DNA of 64,000 bases from Streptomyces marispadix (GTDB lineage: Bacteria; Actinomycetota; Actinomycetes; Streptomycetales; Streptomycetaceae), in NCBI RefSeq assembly GCF_022524345.1, contig NZ_JAKWJU010000002.1, positions 1-64,000 of the forward strand, written 5' to 3'. The position numbers and the translations under genes are program-made. Shown piece by piece: positions 1 to 9,069 of the stretch. Position 1 is the first letter of the stretch. Each line of letters opens with the position of its first letter. The notes under the pieces were generated by a model. It saw nothing but the letters and a program-made list of their open reading frames with translations. It searched no databases and was not told the DNA's origin.

Positions 1-1021
1 TGTCGACGACGGCGAGTACCGGCAGGTGGTGGGTGCGGGCGAGGCGCATCAGGTCGCGGGTCGCGGCGGGGAGGGTGTCGCCGGACAGCGGTACGGCCGG
101 GTCCGCGGCGGTTTGGAGGCGGTCGACGACGAGGAGGGCCAGGCCGTCGACGTCGGCGAGGGTGGACTCGATGGCGCCGGTGTCGAGGTCGTCTCCGTCG
201 TCGACGTACAGGGGGGCTTGGCGGGGTTCGGCGAGTCGTGCGGCGAGGTGTGGCGGGGGGTCCAGCAGGCCCGATCGCAGTCGTTGGTAGTCGGCGCCGG
301 CGTGTGCGGCGGTGATGCGGGCGACGACGTCCGCGGCGGAGGGGCCGGAGGCGGCGTAGAGGACGGGGCGGCCGTGGACGACGGCGGTGTCGCGGGCCGC
401 GCTCGCGGCGAGGAGGCTGCCGCCGGCGCCGGGTGCGGCGGCGATGAGGGCGAGGCGGCCCGGGAGGAGTCCGCCGCCGGTCGCGTCGTCGAGGGCGGCG
501 AGTCCGTAGGAGAGTGCGGCGCGGGCGGTGCTGGTGATGCTCTCCAGCACCGCGGCGGGTCCGGTCAGTGTCCGTGCCCGGCGAGCAGGCCGCGGGGTCT
601 GGGGCGGTGCGGCCTCGGCGGGCGGGGCGGGCGCCTCGTCGACGGGCCTGGTCGCTGCGGTTTCGGCGGGCGACGGGGGCGTGGGCGCCGGGACCGTCGC
701 CTCGGCGGGGACGTCGGCGGGGAGGAGTACGGCGACGTCGCGGGTGCGCTTCCGCAGCCGCTGGGGAGCGCCGGCGGCGGCTGCGGTGACGAGGCTGCCC
801 AACTGCTGGCGGGCCTGGGTGAGTCCGTGCGCGGGCCAGGACTCCAGCACGGCGTGCTGCTGTTCGGTGAGGGCGTTCAGCGGTGTCAGGACGGCCCGTA
901 CGACCGTGTCGCCGGACTCCCGCGTGATGACCACGGGCTTTCCGGCATCGAGCAGTTGGAACAGGGCCTTACGAGCGGCCTCCGTCCCGTACGGCCCTGT
1001 GGCGACGCCGTGTGTGGGCAC
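1..1021 (-). CDS. DnaB-like helicase-domain protein fused to Phd/YefM-like modules (partial)
   Basis: Only the first 340 codons are visible; the gene runs off the left edge. The GTG start is set by AGGAGG (1036-1031) nine bases upstream. Residues 11-48 and 66-103 read as two Phd/YefM-type modules (first with RKALFQLLDAGKPVVITR, second with RQQLGSLVTAAAAG), followed by a Pro/Ala-rich linker at 104-150. Residues 168-340 follow the DnaB C-terminal RecA fold: YGLAALDDATGG, the P-loop position AAPGAGGS (195-202), LRSGLL, LYVDD, the Walker B position LLVVDRLQ (296-303) and LARTHHLPVLAVVD. The Walker A lysine is replaced by glycine, so ATP hydrolysis of the normal kind is doubtful. A DNA-binding or regulatory relative of DnaB fits better than a replicative helicase. 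The domain calls are fairly sure; the role is unknown. Confidence 0.75.
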   Translation of the reverse strand, partial: MPTHGVATGPYGTEAARKALFQLLDAGKPVVITRESGDTVVRAVLTPLNALTEQQHAVLESWPAHGLTQARQQLGSLVTAAAAGAPQRLRKRTRDVAVLLPADVPAEATVPAPTPPSPAETAATRPVDEAPAPPAEAAPPQTPRPARRARTLTGPAAVLESITSTARAALSYGLAALDDATGGGLLPGRLALIAAAPGAGGSLLAASAARDTAVVHGRPVLYAASGPSAADVVARITAAHAGADYQRLRSGLLDPPPHLAARLAEPRQAPLYVDDGDDLDTGAIESTLADVDGLALLVVDRLQTAADPAVPLSGDTLPAATRDLMRLARTHHLPVLAVVD

Positions 1022-1438
1022 GCGGGGTCACCTCCTCACGGTTTCGACCTCACACCTTGATGTGTAAGCAGTGAGAGCAAACCTATCAAGACGTGTCCCA
1101 ACTATGCGCCGGAACAGGCGCTTTCACCAACATGACGAGACGTCGTCATGTCAGGAGCGGTGACGGACACCAAGGGGAAGAGGCGGCAGGTGCCGGTCGC
1201 GGGCGCCTGCCGTCTTGTTTCCGGAAGGGGCCGAACGGCCGGACCTGACAGCCCAGTTAGCCGGCACGTACAGGCACCGGCGCGGACGGTGCTGTGCGGA
1301 GTACGCGGAGTACCGTCCGGGCCGGACGGCTCCCGCCGCGATGCGGGCCGGGCTTCTCCGCGGGCCGGTGCCGCACCGGTTTGTCACTGTGGGCTCAGAT
1401 GGCTGTGTTTCCATGCCTGTTGGGGTTCGCCGACGGCG
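1022..1438. other. Intergenic region, no gene seen
   Basis: No reading frame here has a convincing start, ribosome site and protein-like composition. Bases 1040-1140 are less G+C-rich than the rest and probably carry the promoter of the leftward DnaB-like gene. No clear terminator or operator was seen. Confidence 0.4.
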
Positions 1439-1984
1439 TCATCCGCTTCCTGAGCGGCTGTTCGGGCCCGGCCGCGTCGGCCGGCCGCCGGGGCCGCACC
1501 GTTCGGCGGCAGGTCGTTCGGCGGTCGGTGCCTGGCGGGGTTCTAGGGACTCGGCCACAGGGTGAGGCGGTCGGTGACCCAGTCCCACACCCCGGCCTGT
1601 GCGCTCTTGCCCGGCTCCGCGGGGGTCGAGGTCCGGGGCCCGCCTGCGGAGCCACCGGGCTGTGGCTTCGGGGTCCGCCACGGAGACGGAGAGCAGCCTC
1701 CACGGCGTACCGGGCCGCACCTCGACGCACACCACGGGACGGCCGGGCCGGAAGGCGACGAAGTCGTCCTCCTCGTGGTCTCGGCGGGTGCCGGCGTACA
1801 GCGCCCCCGAGATCCACACGCCGCGGCGTGCGACTCCGCGCAGAGCACGCCACCAGTCACGCTCGGTCCTCACGCGCCGTACCGCGGCGAGCGGTACCCG
1901 CACGTCGCCGTGCCGCGCTGCGGCCTTCTCCCACCAGGGCAGCCGGACGATCAGGTCGTCGTCTTCGACGAGTAGCCGTGCCAT
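1439..1984 (-). CDS. Conserved actinobacterial hypothetical protein
   Basis: Function unknown. The N-terminal ~115 residues (MARLLVEDDDLIVRLPWWEK..., a WWRALRG segment, then ATRRDHEEDDFVAFRPG-like text and VVCVEVRPGTPW) look like a small beta-rich, PH-like protein that I recall as common in Streptomyces. The ATG at 1984 has a GGGGA ribosome site upstream. The last ~60 residues are Arg/Pro/Gly-rich and unlike the rest. Another minus-strand frame over the same bases ends at 1543 with the better-looking AQAGVWDWVTDRLTLWPSP, so a one-base indel near 1600-1640 may have moved the true stop to 1543. Cytoplasmic; no signal or membrane segment. Confidence 0.6.
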   Translation of the reverse strand: MARLLVEDDDLIVRLPWWEKAAARHGDVRVPLAAVRRVRTERDWWRALRGVARRGVWISGALYAGTRRDHEEDDFVAFRPGRPVVCVEVRPGTPWRLLSVSVADPEATARWLRRRAPDLDPRGAGQERTGRGVGLGHRPPHPVAESLEPRQAPTAERPAAERCGPGGRPTRPGPNSRSGSG

Positions 1985-2626
1985 CGCGCGTTCGTCCCCA
2001 CTTCGTGGCGGTCCTCGGCCCGATCCGGGTTCCCGCCGGAACCCGGTTCACCCCCCGCCCGCTCGCCGAGACACGGGCCGCGGGAGTGCCGGCTCTCCGC
2101 GGGCGGCGGTCGTCCGCACGCGCCGGTCGTCGGCCAGCGTTTCGCCCCGGGCATTTCAACGGCAGCGCCGTCGCCGTCGCCGCCGCCGCCCCAGGGGGCA
2201 CCAAAGGAGGCACCAAAGCGTGAACCGGGCCCTCCCCCGCGCAGGGTTGGGCCGCAGGCGTAGCGAAGCTGGCACCGCCTTCCCCCGGCCGTCATCTCAA
2301 CTTCCCGTCTGTGGGCGGGACATGGAGACAGCGCGACACAGAGAGGTTCGGCCGGGAGGTTCGGCCGGGTGTCGAACTGGGCGCTCCTGTCTGCGCGTTC
2401 CCCACCCCCGGGGGGCCGGGCCCGACGGCGCGGAGCGCACCCTCCCGGCCGACGCCGCCACCCCCGTTCCCGCTCCCGCTGCTTCTCCCTGTGCCCGTTA
2501 CCTCTGCGTCCCCTCCAGCCTTCCAGCCCTTCCCAGACCCTCCGGTGTCCCGGCCGTCGCCTCCGGCTCCGTTTCTTCCGGGCGTTACGGTCGAAAGTAG
2601 GTAAAAGCTGCGCGGAAGGGGACACT
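1985..2626. other. Intergenic region with short direct repeats
   Basis: No gene is supported. Two copies of GAGGTTCGGCCGG lie side by side around 2342-2369 and GGCACCAAAG is repeated around 2196-2218. The rest is C-rich. The promoter of the FAD-linked oxidase should lie in the last ~100 bases, but I cannot pick out its hexamers. Confidence 0.35.
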
Positions 2627-4008
2627 ATGTCGTCCCGGATGGTGCATGAGAGCGCACTCAACGATCTGCGGAGGGGTTTCACCGGCGTTCTGCTGACTCC
2701 CGGTGATCCCTCGTATGAGGAGCGGCGGCATGTCTTCAACGCCATGATCGACCGCTCGCCCGCGCTGATAGCTCTGCCCCGTAACGAGGCCGAGGTGGCC
2801 CGGGCCGTGGCCTACGGGCGTGCCGAGGGGCTGCAGATCGCGGTGCGCGGCGGCGGGCACAGCGTGGCGGGGAATTCCACGACCGACGGGGTGGTGGTGG
2901 ATCTGCGGCTGATGAACGGCGTCACGGTGAATCCGGACGCGCGGGCGGTGCGGGTGGGCGGCGGTGCCACCATGGCCGATCTCGACCGTGCGACCCAGCC
3001 GTATGCGCTGGCCACGACGGGCGGGCGGGTCTCGACGACGGGGGTCGGCGGGTTCGTGCTCGGCGGGGGTTCGGGGTGGCTGGAGCGGGCCTTCGGCCTG
3101 GCCTGCGACAACCTGCTGGCGGCCGAGGTCGTCACCGCCGGCGGTGATCTCGTACGGGCCACGCCGCACACCCACAGCGAACTGTTCTGGGCGCTGCACG
3201 GCGGCGGCGGCAACTTCGGCCCGGTCACCTCGCTGACGCTGCGGCTGCATCCGCTGCCCGCGCTGACGGCCGCGCTGCTGGTGTGGCCGCCGGAGTCGGG
3301 TGGGGAAGTGGCGCGCGCCTACCGGGAGTTCATCGCCGGCGCCCCGGACCAGGTCGGGGGCGGGCTGATCTACCTGACCGCCGGGGAGGAGCCCTTCGTC
3401 CCCCGCGGGCTGGTGGGGAAGCTGGTGTGCGCGGTACTGATCACCTACACCGGGCAGGAGGCGCAGGCCCGTGAGGTCATGGCCCCGATGCTGCGGCTCG
3501 GCCACGCCGGAGCGATGATCGCCCAACTCCCCTACGCGCAGCTGCAGAGCATGCTCGACGACCCGCCCGGCTACCGCAACTACTGGTCCGCGGAACACCT
3601 CGACGCCTTCCCCGACGACGCCGTCGACCTGTTCTGCGCACGGGCCCACGACATGATCGTCCCCTCCCCTCCCAGCACGTCCTCTTCCCCCAGGGCGGCG
3701 CGGTCGCCCGCGACGCCGACCGCTACCCCCTGCCCTGGCGGCACGCCCCCTGGATCGTCCACCCCTTCGGACTGTGGAACGACCCCGCCGACGACACCCG
3801 CGGCAAACAATGGGCCCGCGGCCTGCGCGAGGACCTCTCCCCCTGGGCAAGCGGCGCCGTCTACCTCAACTTCATCGGCCACGAAGGCGAAGACCGCATC
3901 ATCGCCGGCCTCGGCCGCCACAACTACCAGCGCCTGGCCCGCATCAAGGCCCACTACGACCCCGACAACACCTTCCGCCTCAACCACAACATCAAACCCG
4001 CCCCCTGA
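2627..4008 (+). pseudogene. FAD-linked oxidase with BBE domain, frameshifted
   Basis: A berberine-bridge-type FAD oxidoreductase (PCMH/VAO fold). The ATG at 2627 follows GGAAGGGG. The first frame (2627-3667, 347 codons) has RGGGHSVAGNS, whose His is the usual site of covalent FAD attachment, and the GGGSGWLERAFGLACDNLL and GGGGNFGPVTS segments of the FAD fold. At about 3662-3670, inside a C-rich run, the frame must slip by one base. The other frame then gives RYPLPWRHAPWIVHPFGLW and a complete BBE end (RHNYQRLARIKAHYDPDNTF...), stopping at 4008. The pieces add up to about 460 residues, normal for the family. One missing base explains it, either a recent mutation or a base-calling error. Confidence 0.85.
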
Positions 4009-4021
4009 CCCCCACACACCA

Positions 4022-4055
4022 GGCAGCGGGCAGCGGGCAGCGGGCAGCGGGCAGG
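4022..4055. repeat. Tandem 7-bp repeat (GGCAGCG)
   Basis: Four perfect GGCAGCG units followed by a partial one, just after the stop of the frameshifted oxidase. Related GGCAGCGGGC runs recur near 7710-7750, downstream of the GH43 gene. Confidence 0.9.
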
Positions 4056-4180
4056 CCAACGCCCCGGGCGCCGGGGCGAGAACACCACCCCCCAGCACCA
4101 CCGGCCCACACCCGCACCCCGCCCCGGGACACCGATCCCGCCCCGCCCCCGGGGCCGGTCCCGGCCTCGACCTCGACCGC

Positions 4181-4204
4181 GGTCTCGGTCTCGGTCTCGG
4201 TCTC
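4181..4204. repeat. Tandem 6-bp repeat (GGTCTC)
   Basis: Four perfect GGTCTC units in non-coding DNA, preceded by a short CTCGAC duplication. It looks like a slippage-prone simple repeat. Confidence 0.9.
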
Positions 4205-5490
4205 GGCCGGTGAGGCAGCACCTCAGCAACCGTCCCGAACTACCGGCCCCCACCCGCCCCGTACGGCGACGAACAGCAGGCCGTCCGATCCCACACGGCC
4301 CGCTACGGGCGGCGAGCACGCCGCACACCCGCAGACACCGCAGCGTTGCCCCACCGGACGAGACCAGGCACCCCCGCCCCCAACGAGACCTCCGTCGTCG
4401 GCACAACCCCGCGGACAACACCCGGGCGCACCCCTTCGTGCGCCCGGCGAAGTCCTGGCTCCAGGCGGGCACTTGGCGCAGGCCGGTGTCCGGTCGGGCG
4501 GGGCGGCCGGGCGGGTAGCGGAGTGCCTGGGGCCGGGGATGTGAAGGGGACTCGGCCACCACCCGCCCCCGGACCCGATGAACACAAAGCCCGGCCCCAC
4601 AGCCCCCACACCCCACACTCTCCCGCTCTCCCGGGACGAGACCGGCCCCCCACCGACCGGCACACATACCACCCGCACGACGCGCCCCCGGGCACCGGCC
4701 CGCCTGGTTCACCGCCGTCCCGCCAACACCCCACCCCACCCCGGCGAAGCGCCCGATCACCAGCGGCCACGCTCTACGCCCACCACGCGTGCCGTACGCC
4801 GCACGCCAGAACTTCGGCCCGCCCGACAGGCGCACCCCTGAGACAGCAACAACCGCCCCTTCTCCGCCAGTTCACTCACCTCCCGACGCCCCCGCGCCGC
4901 CGCACGACCCCACACCCCAGCGCCCGGGGCCCGGGGCCCGCCCAAAATGCGCGGGTGGTCCGGCGAAACGCCTCGCGCCCGTACAGCACGTGGCCGGTGC
5001 GAGCGATCAGTGAGCACCGGCATCCGCCGCCAGCCCCGCCCGCGCGCTGCCGCCGGAACCACCACCGCCCCGGCCCCCGCGCACCCGGCACAACTCCCCC
5101 GCCACGACAGCCCGTTCCCCACCCCCGGCCCGCAACCAGCCGCCGGGCCCGGCCCTCCCTACGGCCCCGCCCCGGGAAAGGACCTCCCGGCCGACGCCCA
5201 TGCCGCGACCGGCTACCGCCGCCTCGCCCCCTGTGACGCGGGCGCGATCGCGCCGTCTACGCGACGTCAACACACCGCCCACACCGGCGCCTTCACCGGC
5301 CGCCGACCCCCGGCGCCAGAGACCCCGGCGCCGGGCGACCGCGGTTAGCCCCGCCTACGCGATCACTGCCACCATGGGCGATGCGCCGAGCCGCTGCCCC
5401 CGGGCAGGCCGCGCCCCGTGCGCACGCCCGCAGCAGCCTACCAGGGCAACCACCAGGAAAAGAAACCAACCCCCTTGCAGAGGAGTCGAC

Positions 5491-5568
5491 ATGTCGTCGA
5501 AGCGCCGCCGTAAGAAGAAGGCACGCCGTAAGAACGCGGCCAACCACGGCCGCAAGCCCCAGACCTGA
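5491..5568 (+). CDS. 50S ribosomal protein bL37 (25 residues)
   Basis: A tiny basic protein, MSSKRRRKKKARRKNAANHG followed by RKPQT. The Arg/Lys-rich first half and the xANHGxxP end match the actinobacterial large-subunit protein bL37 first seen in mycobacterial ribosomes, which has about 24 residues. The ATG is preceded by AGAGGAG at good spacing. A strong stem-loop (5612-5668) follows, so it is probably transcribed alone. It would bind rRNA in the large subunit. Its size makes it easy to miss. The identification rests on recalled family sequence and is fairly sure. Confidence 0.85.
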   Translation: MSSKRRRKKKARRKNAANHGRKPQT

Positions 5569-5611
5569 ACCACCACCGCACACCCGCACCCCACCGGCGC
5601 ACGCCGCACCC

Positions 5612-5668
5612 GGCAGCCGCCCGCCCCCGCCGCCCCTACCCCGGGCGCCCCGGGGGCGGGCGGCTGCC
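5612..5668 (+). terminator. Stem-loop terminator after bL37
   Basis: The 18-base arm GGCAGCCGCCCGCCCCCG (5612-5629) pairs perfectly with 5651-5668, around a 21-base loop. There is no T-tract, as is usual for Streptomyces. It begins 43 bases after the bL37 stop. Confidence 0.75.
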
Positions 5669-5799
5669 CCGCACCCAGAACCTCCGGCACCCCCGACATC
5701 CCCAGCACCCCCAGCACTCCCGGCTCCTCCGGCGTCCGGTCGGCGACCTCGCCCCGGGCGGCGTTTGTCAACAGGGCAACGAACAGCACCCCCCTCCTT

Positions 5800-5811
5800 T
5801 ACAACGTTGTA
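5800..5811. promoter_or_regulatory. LacI-type operator before the GH43 gene
   Basis: TACAACGTTGTA is a perfect 12-base palindrome with the central CG typical of LacI/GalR operators. It lies 55 bases upstream of the arabinanase start, where a promoter is expected. The obvious candidate binder is the LacI-family protein encoded at 9070-10071. Binding is inferred. Confidence 0.6.
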
Positions 5812-5866
5812 GCGGGCGCAGTACACATGCTCTGCCGCCGTCAGCGCCCAGGGAGGGGACACGTAC

Positions 5867-7681
5867 GTGACCGCAACCACCGCCGGATCCCGGATCCGCA
5901 CCGCCGTCGCAGGATCGGCCCTGCTCGCCGTCCTCGCCGCCGCGCCCGGGGCCTACGGCACGTTCGCCTCCGCCGACTCCCGGAACCCGGCTTCTGAGAG
6001 CCCGGCTTCGGGGAAGACCTACGTCAACCCCGTCTCCCGCGGCTTCGCCGACACCTTCGCCGACCCCGCCGTCGTCCGCGGAAAAGACGGCTACTGGTAC
6101 GCGTTCGGCACCACCGACCCCCTGCGCAGCGGCGGGAAACCCCACTCGCTTCCCGTCGCCCGCTCCCGCGACCTGGTGGAGTGGAAGTACGTCACCGACG
6201 CGCTCGGCAAGGACAACGCGCCCGGCTGGGCCGCGGAAGACGCCGCCTACTGGGCCCCCGACATCACCTACCACGACGGCCGCTACTGGCTGTACTTCGT
6301 GGTCACGCAGACCGACGCCACCGACGAGAAGGACGACAGCGCCATCGGCGTCGCCACCGCCTCCAGCCCCGCCGGACCGTGGAAGACCCACGGCGAACCG
6401 GTCGTGCCGCCCCGCCGCGGCGACAACGGCTTCAAATGGACCTTCGACCCCGCCCACGTCACCGACACCGACGGCCGCCGCTACCTCTACTACGGCTCCT
6501 ACAACGGCGGCATCGAAGTCACCGCGCTCTCCCCCGACGGCACCCGGCGGGCGGGCCGCCCCACCCTGGTCGCCACCGACAACCGCTTCGAAGGCGCGTA
6601 TGTGATCCGCCGCGGCGGCTGGTGGTACCTCTTCGCCTCCTCCGGCGACTGCTGCGCCGGGCCGACCACGGGTTACTCGGTGTTCGCAGGCCGCTCCCGC
6701 TCCGTCCGCGGCCCCTTCACCGACCGCGACGGCGTACCGCTGACCGCGTCGCGCACCGGAGGCTCCATCACGCTGACCCCCAACGGCAACCGGTGGGTGG
6801 GAACCGGCCACAACGCGGTCGTCACCGACCTCGCCGGGCAGGACTGGATGCTCTACCACGCCATCGACCGCTCGAACCCGTACCTCGACAAGCCCTACGG
6901 CATCAACCGGCGCCCCATGCTCATCGACCGGCTCGACTGGAAGAACGGATGGCCGGTGGTGCGAGGCGGGAAGGGCGCCTCGGCCGGGCGGCAGCCCGCA
7001 CCGGTGACCTCTCCCCGCACGAAAGCGCAGAAGCGGCCGGCCGTCCCTGCCGGCGGGGACAGCCGGCCGCCCGGCGATCCCGGATCCCTCGACCCCGCCC
7101 GCAGCGACGAGTTCGACGGTGAACGGCCCCGCCCCGGATGGCAGTGGGTACGTCACCCGGCGGGAAGCGTGAGGGACGGGCAGTACGTGTGGCGGACCCA
7201 GGACGCGGAGCTGCACAAGAAGACCAACACCGCGTCCGTCATGCTGCGTCAGGCGCCGCGGGGCGACTTCACCGTCGAGACGAAACTCAGCATCGACCTC
7301 GGCGTGGAGACCGTACGCAACTACCAGCAGGCCGGACTGGTCGCCTACGCCTACGACGACCGGTACCTGCGCCTCGCGCACACCGCCATCTGGAACACCC
7401 GGCAGACCGAATACGGCAAGGAGCAGCCGTATGCCGGAGACATCGCCTACGGCTCGGCCTCGGTCGGCCCTCCCGCACGGACCACATGGCTGCGGCTGCG
7501 GCACACCACCTCTCACGGGGAACACCACGTGCAGGCCCTCACCAGCCGCGACGGAACACAGTGGACCGCCGGCGGCACATGGACCATCCCCGGAAAACAC
7601 CGGCTGCGCTACGGACTCGTATCCCTCGGCGGCGACGGAGCCACGGCGAAATTCGACTACTACCGCCTCTACCGGCACTGA
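5867..7681 (+). CDS. Secreted GH43 arabinan endo-1,5-alpha-L-arabinosidase
   Basis: Cuts alpha-1,5-arabinan outside the cell. The GTG start at 5867 follows GGGAGGGGAC. Residues 1-36 form a signal peptide (basic start, Ala/Leu-rich core). Residues 50-330 are the five-bladed GH43 propeller with the expected catalytic acids: D66 in FADPAVV (general base), D194 in FDPAHV and E242 in FEGAYV (general acid). After a Pro-rich linker, residues ~405-604 form a concanavalin-like C-terminal domain (LDPARSDEFDG... FDYYRLYRH) of the type following many GH43 catalytic domains. A LacI-type palindrome upstream and a LacI regulator gene downstream suggest induction by arabino-oligosaccharides. A beta-xylosidase activity is a less likely alternative. 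Confidence 0.88.
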   Translation: MTATTAGSRIRTAVAGSALLAVLAAAPGAYGTFASADSRNPASESPASGKTYVNPVSRGFADTFADPAVVRGKDGYWYAFGTTDPLRSGGKPHSLPVARSRDLVEWKYVTDALGKDNAPGWAAEDAAYWAPDITYHDGRYWLYFVVTQTDATDEKDDSAIGVATASSPAGPWKTHGEPVVPPRRGDNGFKWTFDPAHVTDTDGRRYLYYGSYNGGIEVTALSPDGTRRAGRPTLVATDNRFEGAYVIRRGGWWYLFASSGDCCAGPTTGYSVFAGRSRSVRGPFTDRDGVPLTASRTGGSITLTPNGNRWVGTGHNAVVTDLAGQDWMLYHAIDRSNPYLDKPYGINRRPMLIDRLDWKNGWPVVRGGKGASAGRQPAPVTSPRTKAQKRPAVPAGGDSRPPGDPGSLDPARSDEFDGERPRPGWQWVRHPAGSVRDGQYVWRTQDAELHKKTNTASVMLRQAPRGDFTVETKLSIDLGVETVRNYQQAGLVAYAYDDRYLRLAHTAIWNTRQTEYGKEQPYAGDIAYGSASVGPPARTTWLRLRHTTSHGEHHVQALTSRDGTQWTAGGTWTIPGKHRLRYGLVSLGGDGATAKFDYYRLYRH

Positions 7682-7991
7682 CAGCACCACAGCAAACAGA
7701 ACCCGGACAGCGGGCAGCAGGCGAGCAGAACCCGGGCAGCGGGCGAGCAGGAGACGGGCAGGACGGAGCACGGGTACCGGGCGGCTCCAGGCGGGCCGCG
7801 CGCCGGGCCGGCACCACGCGAGGCATGACCCGGCGGCAGAGCGGGCCCGGGTGCCGCAGACCCCCGAGCCCGCTTCTGCCCAGCCGTGCACCAGGTCCTG
7901 CGCTGCGCGACGCATCACGCCGGGCATGACCCGGCCGCGCGGCGGCTACCCCGGAAGGCAGCAACCACAAGCCGGAAAGGGGAGAACGCTG
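7682..7991. other. Intergenic region with repeated GCAGCGGGC motifs
   Basis: No gene. It contains imperfect repeats around CCGGGCAGCGGGCGAGCAG at about 7700-7760, related to the 7-bp repeat at 4022. The ribosome site of the next gene (GGAAAGGGGAG) lies at its end. Confidence 0.4.
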
Positions 7992-8663
7992 ATGATCTCG
8001 GAGCAGATCTCGGTGGCGGTGCCCGGCAACGTCGACCTCCCCGGGGACCTCGACATGCCGCCCTCCCCGCGCGGGATGGTGCTGTTCGTCCACGGAAGCG
8101 GCAGCTCCCGGCACAGCCCGCGCAACCGCGCCGTCGCCGCCGAACTACAACGCCACGGATGGGGCACCCTGCTGATCGACCTCCTCAGCGAGGACGAGGA
8201 GAAGACCGACGCGGCGACCGGGCAGCACCGCTTCGACATCGCCCTGCTCAGCGAACGGACGGCCACCGCCATCGAGTGGCTGAGCAAATACCCCGTGACC
8301 CACGGCGTGCCCGTGCACCTCTTCGGAGCCAGCACCGGCGCAGCAGCCGCCCTCGTCGCCGCAGCCCAGGCCGGACCGGTCGTCTCCGTCGTCTCCCGCG
8401 GAGGCCGCCCCGACCTCGCCGGCGACGCCCTCAAACAGGTAGAAGTCCCCGTACTGCTCCTCGTCGGCGGACGCGACCCCCAGGTACTGGAACTGAACCA
8501 GGAAGCCGCCCAGCTCCTGCCCGCGGACCACCAGCTCCAGGTCATCCCCGGAGCAACACACCTCTTCGAAGAACCCGGCGCCCTGGAACAGGTCGCCGCC
8601 GCAGCACGCGAATGGTTCCTCAACACCGCCGAAGCACACGCCGAAGGCCACCACCTGCCCTGA
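7992..8663 (+). CDS. Alpha/beta hydrolase, dienelactone-hydrolase-like
   Basis: A 223-residue single-domain alpha/beta hydrolase. The ATG at 7992 follows GGAAAGGGGAGAAC. The oxyanion region is FVHGSGSSRHSPRN (32-45). The nucleophile elbow GASTG puts Ser at 114, with acid D162 in GGRDPQ and His190 in PGATHLFEEP. It lacks a signal peptide, so it acts in the cytoplasm. Its neighbours on the same strand are the GH43 enzyme and the LacI regulator, so a role in deacylating sugars or sugar esters is possible. The substrate cannot be told from sequence. Confidence 0.8.
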   Translation: MISEQISVAVPGNVDLPGDLDMPPSPRGMVLFVHGSGSSRHSPRNRAVAAELQRHGWGTLLIDLLSEDEEKTDAATGQHRFDIALLSERTATAIEWLSKYPVTHGVPVHLFGASTGAAAALVAAAQAGPVVSVVSRGGRPDLAGDALKQVEVPVLLLVGGRDPQVLELNQEAAQLLPADHQLQVIPGATHLFEEPGALEQVAAAAREWFLNTAEAHAEGHHLP

Positions 8664-9069
8664 CCCCCACCACACCCAGCCCCCCGGCACCCGCCCGCCG
8701 TCCCCCGCCCACACCGGCACCACCGAACGACCCACGACCCACGAGCGAACGGCCCACGAGCGGGAAACCGCCGGCTACGCCGGGACGCCGAAGCGCCGCG
8801 GCCAGGGGAAACCCGGCGCGAAAGCCCTGTCCCCAGACCGGCCGACGCGGGACAGCGACCCCTCACGACACCCGGCCGGGAAGCGTTCGACGCGCAGCAG
8901 CCCCCGCCCCTCCCCGGGGCCGGACAGGCCGCAGAGCACACGCCCTCCCCCCGCCGAACAGACCGCCAGGAACACGTCCTTCGCGCGCCGGGCACCCCGG
9001 TACGATGCGGGCATCACCTACCCCTACCGGGGGCCGAGCAGCGGCCAGGCCGAGGAGAACTGAAGCCAG
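8664..9069. other. Intergenic region upstream of the LacI gene
   Basis: About 400 bases, C-rich, no supported gene. A TACGAT hexamer at 9001-9006 could be the -10 of the LacI gene, but no good -35 is visible. GAGGAG at 9053-9058 is the likely ribosome site of the LacI gene. Confidence 0.35.

Larger units (their letters stand above)
4009..5490. other. Long C-rich non-coding stretch
   Basis: Nearly 1.5 kb without a gene I can defend. Open frames exist on both strands but are proline-, arginine- or glycine-rich and lack family-like sequence. The plus strand is strongly C-rich. Two micro-repeats are listed separately. This could be an eroded gene region; no inverted repeats typical of an insertion sequence were noticed. 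Confidence 0.4.

Noticed and set aside
26-1060. Long plus-strand open frame over the DnaB-like gene
   Set aside because: Gly/Val/Arg-rich mirror of the minus-strand gene, without a family match; the minus strand gives coherent DnaB and Phd motifs and a ribosome site.
3954-5282. Several overlapping minus-strand frames of 90-290 codons in the 4-5.3 kb gap
   Set aside because: Composition is dominated by Gly/Arg/Pro and Cys scatter, no recognisable domain, no convincing ribosome site.
5768-7927. A 719-codon minus-strand frame opposite the GH43 gene
   Set aside because: Antisense shadow; the plus strand has a complete GH43 with signal peptide and catalytic acids.
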